From an uncultured Methylophilaceae bacterium (GTDB lineage: Bacteria > Pseudomonadota > Gammaproteobacteria > Burkholderiales > Methylophilaceae): DNA of 64,000 bases. Under the pieces are notes generated by a model. That model saw only the letters and a list, made by a program, of their open reading frames with translations, had not been told where the DNA came from and did not search any database. The stretch lies in contig CAIULB010000009.1 of NCBI GenBank assembly GCA_903899965.1, forward strand, positions 1 to 64,000. Reading direction: 5' to 3'. This document shows, piece by piece, positions 36,422 to 45,329 of the stretch (positions are counted from its first letter, which is position 1; each line of letters opens with the position of its first letter). Both the position numbers and the translations under genes were made by a program.

Positions 36422-37216
36422 ATGAAACAATATCAAGACCTAGTGCGCCACGTGCTAACACATGGCAACAAAAAAGAAGATCGTACTGGAACAGGTACGG
36501 TTTCTGTTTTTGGATATCAAATGCGTTTTGATTTAAATGCTGGCTTTCCAATACTTACGACTAAAAAAGTCCATCTGAAGTCTATCATTCATGAGTTACT
36601 TTGGTTCTTACAAGGCAGCACTAATATTGCCTATCTAAAAGAAAATGGCGTGCGCATTTGGGATGAATGGGCGGATGAAAATGGCAATTTAGGACCTGTT
36701 TACGGCTATCAGTGGCGCAATTGGCCTAAGCCAGACGGTTCGCATATCGACCAAATCACGCAAGTTGTGAACATGATTAAGAGCAATCCTGATTCACGTC
36801 GTTTGATTGTGTCTGCTTGGAATGTGGCAGATGTTGATCAAATGAAATTGCCACCTTGTCATGCTTTCTTTCAGTTCTATGTTGCGGACGGTAAATTGAG
36901 CTGTCAGCTATATCAGCGTAGTGCGGATATTTTCTTGGGCGTGCCATTTAATATTGCCTCTTATGCATTGCTCACCATGATGGTGGCGCAAGTGTGTGGT
37001 TTAAAGCTTGGTGACTTTGTGCATACGCTAGGCGATGCACATATTTACAGTAACCATTTTGAGCAGGTGAATGAGCAGCTCACGCGAGATATACGTGCTT
37101 TGCCAACTATGCACATTAATCCGAATGTAAAAGATATTTTTGATTTCAAATTTGAAGACTTCACCTTAGAGGGCTACGACCCTCATCCGCCAATCAAAGG
37201 GCTGGTTGCGGTTTAA
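36422..37216 (+). CDS. thyA: Thymidylate synthase
   Basis: Methylates dUMP to dTMP using methylenetetrahydrofolate. The 264-residue protein has [18 protein letters not shown], the active-site Cys in [12 protein letters not shown] near 146, the [14 protein letters not shown] segment and the C-terminal [14 protein letters not shown] lies upstream of the ATG. It is paired with folA, which regenerates tetrahydrofolate from the dihydrofolate ThyA makes. Confidence 0.98.
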   Translation: MKQYQDLVRHVLTHGNKKEDRTGTGTVSVFGYQMRFDLNAGFPILTTKKVHLKSIIHELLWFLQGSTNIAYLKENGVRIWDEWADENGNLGPVYGYQWRNWPKPDGSHIDQITQVVNMIKSNPDSRRLIVSAWNVADVDQMKLPPCHAFFQFYVADGKLSCQLYQRSADIFLGVPFNIASYALLTMMVAQVCGLKLGDFVHTLGDAHIYSNHFEQVNEQLTRDIRALPTMHINPNVKDIFDFKFEDFTLEGYDPHPPIKGLVAV

Positions 37217-37217
37217 T

Positions 37218-37700
37218 ATGCCATCCTTGTCTTTAATCGTAGCGATTGCTAAAAATCGTGTTATTGGGGTTAACAACACTTTACCTTGGTACTTGCCAGA
37301 AGATCTCAAACGATTCCGTGCTTTAACTACAGGCCATCATATTATTATGGGTCGTAAAACCTACGATTCACTTGGTCGTTTATTACCCGGTAGAACCACG
37401 GTCATCGTCACACGCAATCCAGATTATAAAGTGGAAGGTGCAATTGTTGTGCATAGCCTTGAAGCTGCCATTGAAGCTTGTGGTGACGATAATGAAGCAT
37501 TCTTGATTGGTGGTGCAGAGCTTTACAAAGATGGCTTAAAGCTCGCTAATAAGCTTTACATAACTGAGATTAATGCTGAGTATGCGGGTGATGCTTTTTT
37601 CCCTGAGTTTGAGATGATTGAATGGCGGGCAGGGGAGCGTGAAACGCATCAAGCTGATAACGGCTTAGGATTCAGTTATATTACTTATCAGCGCGCTTGA
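37218..37700 (+). CDS. folA: Dihydrofolate reductase
   Basis: NADPH-dependent reduction of dihydrofolate, target of trimethoprim. The 160-residue protein shows LIVAIAKNRVIGVNNTLPWY with the substrate Trp, LPEDLKRFRALTTGH, IMGRKTYDSLG, TVIVTRN and FLIGGAELY, with the usual YITEI near 120. The frame opens at 37206, but the ATG at 37218, one base after the thyA stop, gives the standard N-terminus. Confidence 0.97.
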   Translation: MPSLSLIVAIAKNRVIGVNNTLPWYLPEDLKRFRALTTGHHIIMGRKTYDSLGRLLPGRTTVIVTRNPDYKVEGAIVVHSLEAAIEACGDDNEAFLIGGAELYKDGLKLANKLYITEINAEYAGDAFFPEFEMIEWRAGERETHQADNGLGFSYITYQRA

Positions 37701-37713
37701 TAAGCTTTAAATA

Positions 37714-37745
37714 ATAAAAAAAGCGCATAAGAGCGCCTTTTTTAT
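37714..37745. terminator. Bidirectional terminator between folA and the decarboxylase gene
   Basis: An A-run followed by GCGC, a short ATAAGA loop and GCGC followed by a T-run sits between two convergent genes. The stem has one offset base, so it is a moderate hairpin, but the flanking A and T tracts suit termination on both strands. Confidence 0.65.
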
Positions 37746-37761
37746 TTGATGATGTGCCAGT

Positions 37762-40002
37762 TTATTCTGCTACACAATCCACATAGTACATCGCCTTACC
37801 ATCGACCACTTGTTTTACTAAGCCGTGAACGTCAGTTTCAAAGCCAGGGAAGCGCTCGTTAAACTCGCGTGCAAATTTCAAGTAGTTAACGATAATAGCG
37901 TTGAATTGCTCACCTGGAATCAACAGCGGAATGCCGGGTGGGTAAGGAGTTAGCAATACAGCAGTAATTCGGCCTTCTAGCTCATCAATCAACACACGGT
38001 CGATTTCGCGGTGCGCCATTTTCGCAAATGCATCAGTTGGTTTCATGGCAGGTACCATGTTAGATAGATACATTTCAGTGGTTAAGCGCGCGACATCATT
38101 TTTTTTATAGATTTCATGAATTTGCGTACATAAATCTTTTAAGCCTGTACGTTCGTAGCGAGGATATTTTGCCGCAAACTCTGGTAGAACCTTCCATAGT
38201 GGTTGATTCTTGTCGTAATCGTCTTTGAATTGTTGAAGTGCCGCTACCATGGTGTTCCAGCGGCCTTTGGTAATGCCAATAGTGAACATAATGAAGAATG
38301 AATATAGACCGGTTTTTTCAACAATCACGCCATGCTCAGCCAAGTATTTTGTGACAATCGCGGCTGGAATGCCAAACTCATCAGAGAAGTCGCCATCCAC
38401 GTCCAAGCCTGGGGTAATGATGGTTGCTTTAATCGGATCCAGCATATTAAAGCCTTCGGCAAGATTGCCGAAACCATGCCAGCGTTCATTTGCTTTAAGC
38501 ATCCAAGCTTCGCGTTCCTCGATGCCTTCTTCTGAAAGGTCATTAGGGCCCCAAACTTTAAACCACCAGTCTGCGCCCCATTCTTCATCCACTTTGCGCA
38601 TCGCGCGACGGAAGTCTAGCGCTTCCATAATCGATTCTTCAACCAATACCGTTCCACCAGGTGCTTCCATCATGGCGGCAGCAACGTCACAGCTAGCAAT
38701 GATTGAATATTGCGGGCTGGTTGATGTGTGCATCAAGTAAGCTTCGTTAAATACGTCACGGTCTAATTGAATGCCGTCTGCATCCTGCACTAAGATTTGA
38801 GAGGCTTGGCTCAGGCCAGCTAATAACTTATGGGTTGATTGCGTTGAGAAAATCATCGATTCTTTGCAACGTGGGCGATCTGCGCCGATTGCGTGGTAAT
38901 CACCATAGAAGTCGTGGAATGTGGCGTGAGGCAACCATGCTTCATCGAAATGTAGCGTATCAATTTTTCCGTCTAACATTTCTTTGATTTCTTCAACGTT
39001 ATAAAGCACACCGTCATAAGTCGATTGTGTAATTGTTAAAACGCGAGGTTTTGCATTTTTGTCAGTTGCAAATGGGTTGGCTTCAATTTTTTTCTTGATG
39101 TTTTCCCACTCGAATTCTTCTTTTGGAATTGGGCCAATAATGCCGAAATGGTTGCGTGTTGGCATCAAGAAAACAGGAATCGCGCCGGTCATAATAATAG
39201 AGTGCAATACTGACTTATGGCAGTTACGGTCAACCACTACGATGTCGCCTGGGGCGACGGTGGAGTTCCAAACAATCTTGTTAGATGTTGATGTGCCATT
39301 GGTGACAAAGTACAAATGGTCACAGTTGTAAATTCGTGCTGCATTGCGCTCAGACGCTGCTACTGGGCCTGTATGGTCGAGTAATTGACCAAGCTCATCT
39401 ACCGCGTTACAAACGTCCGCACGGAGCATGTTTTCGCCAAAGAATTGGTGGAACATTTGACCAACAGGGGACTTCAAAAATGCTACTCCACCAGAGTGAC
39501 CAGGGCAGTGCCATGAATAAGAGCCGTCAGCTGCATAATGCGTCAGTGCTTTAAAGAATGGCGGTGGCAGACTATCTAAATAAGCTTTTGCTTCACGGAT
39601 AATTAAGCGGGCAACAAATTCAGGCGTATCTTCATTCATATGAATGAAGCCGTGTAATTCACGCAGTACGTCGTTTGGAATGTGGCGAGAAGTACGCGTT
39701 TCGCCATGTAAGAAAATTGGTATTTCTTCGTTGCGATAACGGATTTCAGTCACAAATGTGCGTAACTGCTCAATCGCCTCTGGTTTTTCTTCTACGATTT
39801 CTTCATCATCAATCGACAAAATAAAAGCTGATGCACGACTTTGTTGCTGTGCAAAAGAGGTCAGGTCGCCGTAGCTTGTTACGCCCAACACCTCGAAGCC
39901 TTCTTCTTCAATGGCTTTTGCAAGAACGCGAATGCCAAGACCTGAAGAGTTCTCAGACCGAAAGTCTTCGTCGATGATAACAATAGGAAATCTAAATTTC
40001 AT
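37762..40002 (-). CDS. Orn/Lys/Arg decarboxylase, inducible AdiA/LdcI-like family
   Basis: Large PLP decarboxylase (746 residues) of the bacterial acid-response fold family, which converts arginine, lysine or ornithine to the polyamine-type amine. The N-terminal wing domain (about 1-130) looks like a response-regulator receiver fold, then come the aspartate-aminotransferase-like core with SWHCPGHSGGVAFLKSP, the PLP Lys in FSTQSTHKLLAGLSQ near 395 and HFDEAWLPHATFHDFY. The C-terminal domain ends in TPYPPGIPLLIPGE. Substrate cannot be assigned from sequence by eye. No antiporter gene is beside it, so a biosynthetic polyamine role is as likely as acid resistance. dcd follows upstream by 21 bases. 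Confidence 0.9.
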   Translation of the reverse strand: MKFRFPIVIIDEDFRSENSSGLGIRVLAKAIEEEGFEVLGVTSYGDLTSFAQQQSRASAFILSIDDEEIVEEKPEAIEQLRTFVTEIRYRNEEIPIFLHGETRTSRHIPNDVLRELHGFIHMNEDTPEFVARLIIREAKAYLDSLPPPFFKALTHYAADGSYSWHCPGHSGGVAFLKSPVGQMFHQFFGENMLRADVCNAVDELGQLLDHTGPVAASERNAARIYNCDHLYFVTNGTSTSNKIVWNSTVAPGDIVVVDRNCHKSVLHSIIMTGAIPVFLMPTRNHFGIIGPIPKEEFEWENIKKKIEANPFATDKNAKPRVLTITQSTYDGVLYNVEEIKEMLDGKIDTLHFDEAWLPHATFHDFYGDYHAIGADRPRCKESMIFSTQSTHKLLAGLSQASQILVQDADGIQLDRDVFNEAYLMHTSTSPQYSIIASCDVAAAMMEAPGGTVLVEESIMEALDFRRAMRKVDEEWGADWWFKVWGPNDLSEEGIEEREAWMLKANERWHGFGNLAEGFNMLDPIKATIITPGLDVDGDFSDEFGIPAAIVTKYLAEHGVIVEKTGLYSFFIMFTIGITKGRWNTMVAALQQFKDDYDKNQPLWKVLPEFAAKYPRYERTGLKDLCTQIHEIYKKNDVARLTTEMYLSNMVPAMKPTDAFAKMAHREIDRVLIDELEGRITAVLLTPYPPGIPLLIPGEQFNAIIVNYLKFAREFNERFPGFETDVHGLVKQVVDGKAMYYVDCVAE

Positions 40003-40023
40003 TGAGTAACCTTATTATGAGGC

Positions 40024-40599
40024 CTAAATTTTAGGCAATGTCACGCCGACTTGGCCTTGATACTTGCCGCCACGGTCTTTATAGCTGGTTTCGCAAACGT
40101 CATCTTCGTCCGCTTCGAAGAATAGAACCTGTGCACAACCTTCATTCGCATAGATTTTTGCAGGTAATGGAGTGGTGTTGCTGAACTCTAGCGTAACGTA
40201 ACCTTCCCACTCTGGCTCGAATGGCGTCACATTGACGATAATGCCACAACGCGCATAGGTCGACTTTCCTAAGCAAACTGTTAAAACATTTCGAGGTATG
40301 CGGAAGTATTCAACAGTGCGTGCAAGTGCAAATGAGTTAGGTGGAATGATGCAGTAATCCGCATTCACTTCCACAAATGAATTTGGGTCGAAATTTTTTG
40401 GGTCAACAATCGTGCTGTTGAGGTTGGTGAAAAGCTTAAATTCTTTTGAGCATCGAATGTCATAGCCATAGCTAGATGTGCCATATGACACCATACGTTC
40501 ACCTGCGGCATTTGCTTTGACTTGTTTAGGCTCAAACGGCTCAATCATGCCGTGTTGTTCGGCCATGCGGCGTATCCACTTATCCGATTTAATGCTCAT
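40024..40599 (-). CDS. dcd: dCTP deaminase
   Basis: Deaminates dCTP to dUTP, feeding dUMP to the thymidylate synthase encoded at 36422. The 191-residue protein has [32 protein letters not shown], the catalytic Glu in [20 protein letters not shown] with the [16 protein letters not shown] stretch, and ends in [13 protein letters not shown], all standard for Dcd. Confidence 0.97.
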   Translation of the reverse strand: MSIKSDKWIRRMAEQHGMIEPFEPKQVKANAAGERMVSYGTSSYGYDIRCSKEFKLFTNLNSTIVDPKNFDPNSFVEVNADYCIIPPNSFALARTVEYFRIPRNVLTVCLGKSTYARCGIIVNVTPFEPEWEGYVTLEFSNTTPLPAKIYANEGCAQVLFFEADEDDVCETSYKDRGGKYQGQVGVTLPKI

Positions 40600-40712
40600 T
40601 TTTCACTCAACCATTCATTTAAAAAAACAAAAATAACAAAATTAAAATGCCCACGCATTATGCCATTTTACTGACAAATCGCGCAGGCATTTTGTAATGG
40701 GTGAAGAGCAGT

Positions 40713-42221
40713 TTAGTGCTCGTCGCCACCTAGTTCAATACTGTAACGCCAGAACTGGTCTTCAGCTTCGAAAATCACGCTAGACTCTTTTGGATCTCGG
40801 TCGCCAGCGCGGTATTGATGCAATGGTGTTTTGTCCTTTGCCCAAGCATTCACGATTTGGTCAACCAAACGCCATTGAGCTTCCACTTCGCTGATGTGTA
40901 GGTACTGTGAGGGATCGCCTTCCATCAAGTTCAGCATTAAAGTTTCGTATGAGTCGATAGTTTCATCGCCTTGTTGGCGTTGTGGACCGTCAATGCTCAT
41001 CGTGCGTGTTGCGATATCCAGACCTGGAATCTTAGATTCCATCTCAATTTTTATGCACTCACGTGGTTGAATATTGATGATAAGCCAGTTGTGATGCTGA
41101 CCTTCTTTAAGCTCTATTGGCGATTGCTTAAAGCGAATTGCAATCGCAGTATTGCCTTCGTGCATACGTTTGCCAGTGCGAACATAGAAAGGCACACCTT
41201 TCCAACGAGGGTTATCAATAAACAACTTCACTGCAGCGTATGTTTCTGTAAAGCTTCTATCGCCAAGGCCATCACGTTTAACTTCTTCTAGGTAACCAGG
41301 CACATTTTCACCATGGCCATCACCTACACAAACACGACCAGCAGCGTATTGCGCACGGAAAACTTGTTTGTTGAAGTTATCTAAGTCGATTGGACGGATA
41401 GATTCTAATACCTTGATTTTCTCAGCACGGATGCTGTCTGGTGTGAGGTCTTTTGGTTTTTCCATGGCCACTAAAGCCAATGTTTGTAGCAAATGGCTTT
41501 GGAACATGTCGCGAAGTGCGCCAGTTGCATCGTAGAAAGTGGTACGTTCGCCAACGCCTAATGTTTCGTTGTTGGTGATTTGAACATGGTCGATGTGACC
41601 GTTATTCCAAAGTGGCTCAAAAATCGCATTAGTAAAGCGAGTCAGCATGATGTTTTGAATTGCTGATTTACCGAGGTAATGGTCGATACGATAAATTTGG
41701 CTTTCTTTGAGGTGCTTAGTGATTTTGGATTGCAAATCTTGTGCACTTGCTAAGTCAGTGCCAAATGGTTTCTCAATCAACACGCGGCGCCAGTATTTGC
41801 TCTCGTCTAATAAGCCAACGCCTGAAAGTTGCTCAACCACAGGTGCGAAGTCGGTCGGGCGAACAGACAAGAAGTAAGCGAGGTTTTGCGGGAACACTTT
41901 CTCATCGCTGAGTCTGTCACGCATTTTTTCGAAAGCATTAGGGTCTGTCGGCGGGTTGGCGTGGTAGTGGTTACGATTTAAAAACCGTTCAAATACTTGC
42001 TTGTCGTAGCCATTTTTGAATTTAGCATCTAACATGCCTTTGATTTCTTTGTGCCAATCTTCTCGCGCAACGTCACCACGACCTACCGATAAAATTGCCA
42101 TGTGCTCTGGTAAACGGCCTGCTGCATCCAAACGGAAAAGGCCTGGAATGAGTTTTAGGCGAGATAGGTTGCCGCTAGCGCCAAATAAAACAAGGGTACA
42201 AGGATCAATTTGTTTGCTCAT
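40713..42221 (-). CDS. zwf: Glucose-6-phosphate 1-dehydrogenase
   Basis: Oxidises glucose-6-phosphate to 6-phosphogluconolactone. In ribulose-monophosphate methylotrophs it opens the cyclic oxidation of formaldehyde-derived hexose phosphate. The 502-residue protein has the N-terminal nucleotide motif LFGASGNLSRLKLIP, where many family members have GASGDLA, and the active site RIDHYLGKSAIQN near residue 190. It is 84 bases downstream of gnd on the same strand, and pgl diverges just beyond gnd. Confidence 0.97.
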   Translation of the reverse strand: MSKQIDPCTLVLFGASGNLSRLKLIPGLFRLDAAGRLPEHMAILSVGRGDVAREDWHKEIKGMLDAKFKNGYDKQVFERFLNRNHYHANPPTDPNAFEKMRDRLSDEKVFPQNLAYFLSVRPTDFAPVVEQLSGVGLLDESKYWRRVLIEKPFGTDLASAQDLQSKITKHLKESQIYRIDHYLGKSAIQNIMLTRFTNAIFEPLWNNGHIDHVQITNNETLGVGERTTFYDATGALRDMFQSHLLQTLALVAMEKPKDLTPDSIRAEKIKVLESIRPIDLDNFNKQVFRAQYAAGRVCVGDGHGENVPGYLEEVKRDGLGDRSFTETYAAVKLFIDNPRWKGVPFYVRTGKRMHEGNTAIAIRFKQSPIELKEGQHHNWLIINIQPRECIKIEMESKIPGLDIATRTMSIDGPQRQQGDETIDSYETLMLNLMEGDPSQYLHISEVEAQWRLVDQIVNAWAKDKTPLHQYRAGDRDPKESSVIFEAEDQFWRYSIELGGDEH

Positions 42222-42305
42222 TACTTCAAGTTTCCTAAGTTTTCGGTATTAATAAGCGGCCAATCAAATGTTGGCCGCGTTGAGATTGATAGCTTTTAAT
42301 GAGGA

Positions 42306-43229
42306 TTAATCGTTCACTGACTTAACAAAGTGACCACCAAAGCCATTACGCATCATTGATAGCAATTTGTAGCTATAACCAGTTGCATCTTGGCTTCTGA
42401 AGCGGGCTTGTAGGGCAAGTGTTAGCACCGGTGCAGCTACGCCTTGTTCAACAGACTCCATCACTGTCCAGCGACCTTCGCCAGAATCAGCCACATAAGG
42501 GGCTACAGCAGATAGTTCTTGGTCTTCTTTAAGTGCATCAGCGGTTAGATCTAATAGCCAGCTTCGCACCACAGAACCATGGCGCCATAACTCTGTGACT
42601 TGTGCTAAATCTAAATTAAAGTCTGTTTTGCCTTTTAGCAAATCTAAGCCTTCTGCCATCGCTTGCATCATGCCGTATTCAATACCGTTATGTATCATCT
42701 TGGTAAAGTGGCCTGAGCCGATTGGACCAACGTGTGCCCAGCCATTTTCTTTAGATGGTGCGAGTGCAATCAGGATAGGTTCTACTGCTTTTGCGACTTC
42801 AGGAGTTGCGCCAACCATTAAGCAGTAGCCGTTTTCTAAGCCCCAGATGCCGCCAGATGTGCCGGCGTCCATAAAGCCGATGCCACGCTCTGCAAGCCAA
42901 GCGCCACGGCGTTGGCTATCTTTGTAATTTGAGTTGCCGCCATCAATTATGATGTCGCCTTTGGCAAGTATCTCGGCAAGATTTTGAATTTGAATTTCGG
43001 TTGGCTCGCCGCTTGGCAACATGAGCCAAACAATACGTTTTTCGCCGTTTTCACCTAATTTTGAAACTGCATCAGCCACTGAGCTTGATGAAACCATGCC
43101 TTCAGTTTCGACTAACTTAGTTACGACTTCTACACTTCTGTCGTATCCAACAACTTCAATACCACTGCGAAGCAAGCGAGTTGTCATGTTGCCACCCATC
43201 TTGCCTAAACCTATCATTGCTAGTTTCAT
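42306..43229 (-). CDS. gnd: 6-phosphogluconate dehydrogenase, short (GndA/YqeC-like) form
   Basis: Oxidative decarboxylation of 6-phosphogluconate to ribulose-5-phosphate, which regenerates the formaldehyde acceptor of the RuMP cycle. At 307 residues this is the short, often NAD-preferring decarboxylating form and not the about 470-residue type. Visible are MIGLGKMGGNM and YDRS at the N-terminus, DGGNSNYKDSQRR, the catalytic GTSGGIWGLENGYCLMVGA and KMIHNGIEYGMMQA with its Lys near 180. It forms a unit with zwf. Confidence 0.94.
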   Translation of the reverse strand: MKLAMIGLGKMGGNMTTRLLRSGIEVVGYDRSVEVVTKLVETEGMVSSSSVADAVSKLGENGEKRIVWLMLPSGEPTEIQIQNLAEILAKGDIIIDGGNSNYKDSQRRGAWLAERGIGFMDAGTSGGIWGLENGYCLMVGATPEVAKAVEPILIALAPSKENGWAHVGPIGSGHFTKMIHNGIEYGMMQAMAEGLDLLKGKTDFNLDLAQVTELWRHGSVVRSWLLDLTADALKEDQELSAVAPYVADSGEGRWTVMESVEQGVAAPVLTLALQARFRSQDATGYSYKLLSMMRNGFGGHFVKSVND

Positions 43230-43334
43230 TAATTTTCCTTGGTTAGGATATAGTCTGCCATCGTCCTTTTGGGTAAGATGGCGGGCTAAATTGATTTATT
43301 AAATAAGTCTGTAATTATAACGTGAAGGCTTTGC

Positions 43335-44051
43335 ATGATGCAAAACACAAACCAAGAAAATTCCCCAGAAAAAACAAGCCAAATCAGCCGATGGCACAAT
43401 TTCGCAACACAAGAATCTATTAACCAAGCAACATTAAACCGAATCATAGCTGCCGCGGATGAAGCGATTGCTGGTCGCGGCCGTTTTTCTATCGTGTTGG
43501 CCGGCGGCTCAACACCTAAAAGCGTTTACTCTTTACTCAAAGATGCAAAGGCAGACTGGGCTAATTGGCATGTTTATCATAATGATGACCGCTGTTTGCC
43601 AGTGGATAACTCTGAGCGCAATAGCTTGATGGCGCGGACTACATGGCTCAACCATGTGAGTATCCCTGCTAACCAAATTCACGATATCCCTGCAGAGTTA
43701 GGCAATATTGAAGGCGCTAAGGCTTATGCTAAAACATTGAATGGTGTGCCAGAGTTTGATTTGGTACTGTTAGGCTTGGGTGAAGACGGGCATACGGCAA
43801 GCTTATTTCCTAATCAAGCAGTAGATAATTCAGAAGATGCTGTGCCTGTGTTTGATGCACCTAAACCGCCTGCAGATCGTATCACCGTAAGTCAGAAACG
43901 ATTGAGTAATGCACGAGAGGTGATTTTTTTGGTAACTGGGGCTGGTAAACAAGATGCTGTCAATAATTGGCGTAATGGTGTTGCGATTCCAGCTACTTTG
44001 ATTACGCCGAAAAATGGCGTGGATGTTTATTGCTTTGGCGTGACTTTTTAA
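43335..44051 (+). CDS. pgl: 6-phosphogluconolactonase
   Basis: Hydrolyses 6-phosphogluconolactone between Zwf and Gnd. The 238-residue SugarP-isomerase-fold protein has FSIVLAGGSTPKSVY near the N-terminus, VYHNDDRCLPVDNSERNS and LVLLGLGEDGHTASLFP. It is transcribed divergently from gnd across a 105-base region. Two adjacent ATGs are possible starts; the first was used. It ends before a bidirectional terminator. Confidence 0.95.
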   Translation: MMQNTNQENSPEKTSQISRWHNFATQESINQATLNRIIAAADEAIAGRGRFSIVLAGGSTPKSVYSLLKDAKADWANWHVYHNDDRCLPVDNSERNSLMARTTWLNHVSIPANQIHDIPAELGNIEGAKAYAKTLNGVPEFDLVLLGLGEDGHTASLFPNQAVDNSEDAVPVFDAPKPPADRITVSQKRLSNAREVIFLVTGAGKQDAVNNWRNGVAIPATLITPKNGVDVYCFGVTF

Positions 44052-44078
44052 GCTGCGTATTTAATTTTAGATCGCCAT

Positions 44079-44110
44079 AAAAAAGCCCCTAGATTTTCGG
44101 GGCTTTTTTT
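44079..44110. terminator. Bidirectional terminator between pgl and apbC
   Basis: AAAAAGCCCC pairs with GGGGCTTTTT around TAGATTTTC, flanked by A and T tracts, between convergent genes. Confidence 0.9.
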
Positions 44111-44122
44111 ATGCAATTTGGC

Positions 44123-45211
44123 TTATGTGTTCTGAATCACAATATTGGGAAATTTGCTGCTATGGTCTAGCGCGAGTTTAGATAGCTTAGAGGCTGTTTT
44201 TCGTGCAATTTGTTTGTAAATACCCGCGATTTGACTGTTGGGTTCACTAATTACAGTTGGCTTGCCGCCGTCTGATTGTTCACGAATTTTAATGTCTAGA
44301 GGTAAGCTACCAAGTAAATCGACGTTGTAGTCTTTGCACATTGCTTCGCCACCACCCGCACCGAAGATATGTTCTTCATGCCCACATTTTGAGCAAATGT
44401 GCGTGCTCATGTTTTCAACGATGCCTAAAATTGGTATACCTACTTTTTCAAACATTTTGAGGCCTTTGCGGGCATCTAAAAGCGCGATGTCTTGAGGTGT
44501 AGTCACAATAATCGCACCAGTCACAGGCACTTTTTGCGAAAGCGTTAATTGAATATCGCCAGTGCCTGGCGGCAAGTCGATAATTAGGTAATCGAGGTCT
44601 TTCCAGCGCGTGTCTCGTAGCAATTGCTCTAAAGCACCTGTGACCATTGGGCCACGCCATACCATAGGCGTATCAACATCCACCAAGAAACCTATCGACA
44701 TCGCTTGTATGCCGTGTGCTTGCATCGGCTCTATACTTTTGCCGTCAGCGCTGTCTGGGCGACCTGAAATGCCTAGCATTTGTGGTTGGCTGGGGCCGTA
44801 AATGTCAGCATCTAAAATGCCAACATTAGCGCCTTCTTGCGCAAGGGCTAAAGCAATATTTACCGCAGTGGTTGACTTGCCAACGCCGCCTTTACCTGAC
44901 GCCACGGCAATAATATTTTTGACGTTTGGAATCAGTGGCACACCACGCTGAGCACTATGCGGCACAATGCGGCTACCAATATTGACGTTGATATTGCCGA
45001 TGCCAGCAATCGTTTTTAGTTTGCTCTCAACTAGCGCTTGAGTTTCGCCTAATACACTTTTAGCAGGGTAGCCCAATACGATATCGATTGAAACATCGTT
45101 GCCATTAATGTGAATATTCTTTGCGGATTTACTGCTGATAAAGTCCGCACCAGTGTTAGGATCTACCAATGTTTTAAGCGTGTTTTGAACATCTAATTCC
45201 GAAATTGCCAT
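44123..45211 (-). CDS. apbC: Mrp/ApbC-type Fe-S cluster carrier ATPase
   Basis: P-loop ATPase that transfers 4Fe-4S clusters to apoproteins. An N-terminal MIP18/DUF59-like domain (about 5-85) precedes the deviant Walker A SGKGGVGKSTTAVNIALA near residue 110. It has LIIDLPPGTGDIQLTL, and the cluster-binding CxxC in CSKCGHEEHIFG near 272. At 362 residues it is normal. It is divergent from metG, a pairing often seen in proteobacteria. Confidence 0.95.
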   Translation of the reverse strand: MAISELDVQNTLKTLVDPNTGADFISSKSAKNIHINGNDVSIDIVLGYPAKSVLGETQALVESKLKTIAGIGNINVNIGSRIVPHSAQRGVPLIPNVKNIIAVASGKGGVGKSTTAVNIALALAQEGANVGILDADIYGPSQPQMLGISGRPDSADGKSIEPMQAHGIQAMSIGFLVDVDTPMVWRGPMVTGALEQLLRDTRWKDLDYLIIDLPPGTGDIQLTLSQKVPVTGAIIVTTPQDIALLDARKGLKMFEKVGIPILGIVENMSTHICSKCGHEEHIFGAGGGEAMCKDYNVDLLGSLPLDIKIREQSDGGKPTVISEPNSQIAGIYKQIARKTASKLSKLALDHSSKFPNIVIQNT

Positions 45212-45329
45212 TTGCTTTTCCTTGCAATAATTCTTGAGTAAAAGATTAAGGTAATTTTAACGCATGTGAAAGCGCCCGTCATTTGTTAAAATGGGCGTAT
45301 TCGAACAATTTATACATAGATTGAAATTC

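Noticed and set aside
45273..45297. Hairpin just upstream of metG (CGCC/GGCG with inner CATTT/AAATG)
   Set aside because: A three-base bulge and short arms make it weak; no T-run or T-box-like element follows, so it is not called a riboswitch or terminator.
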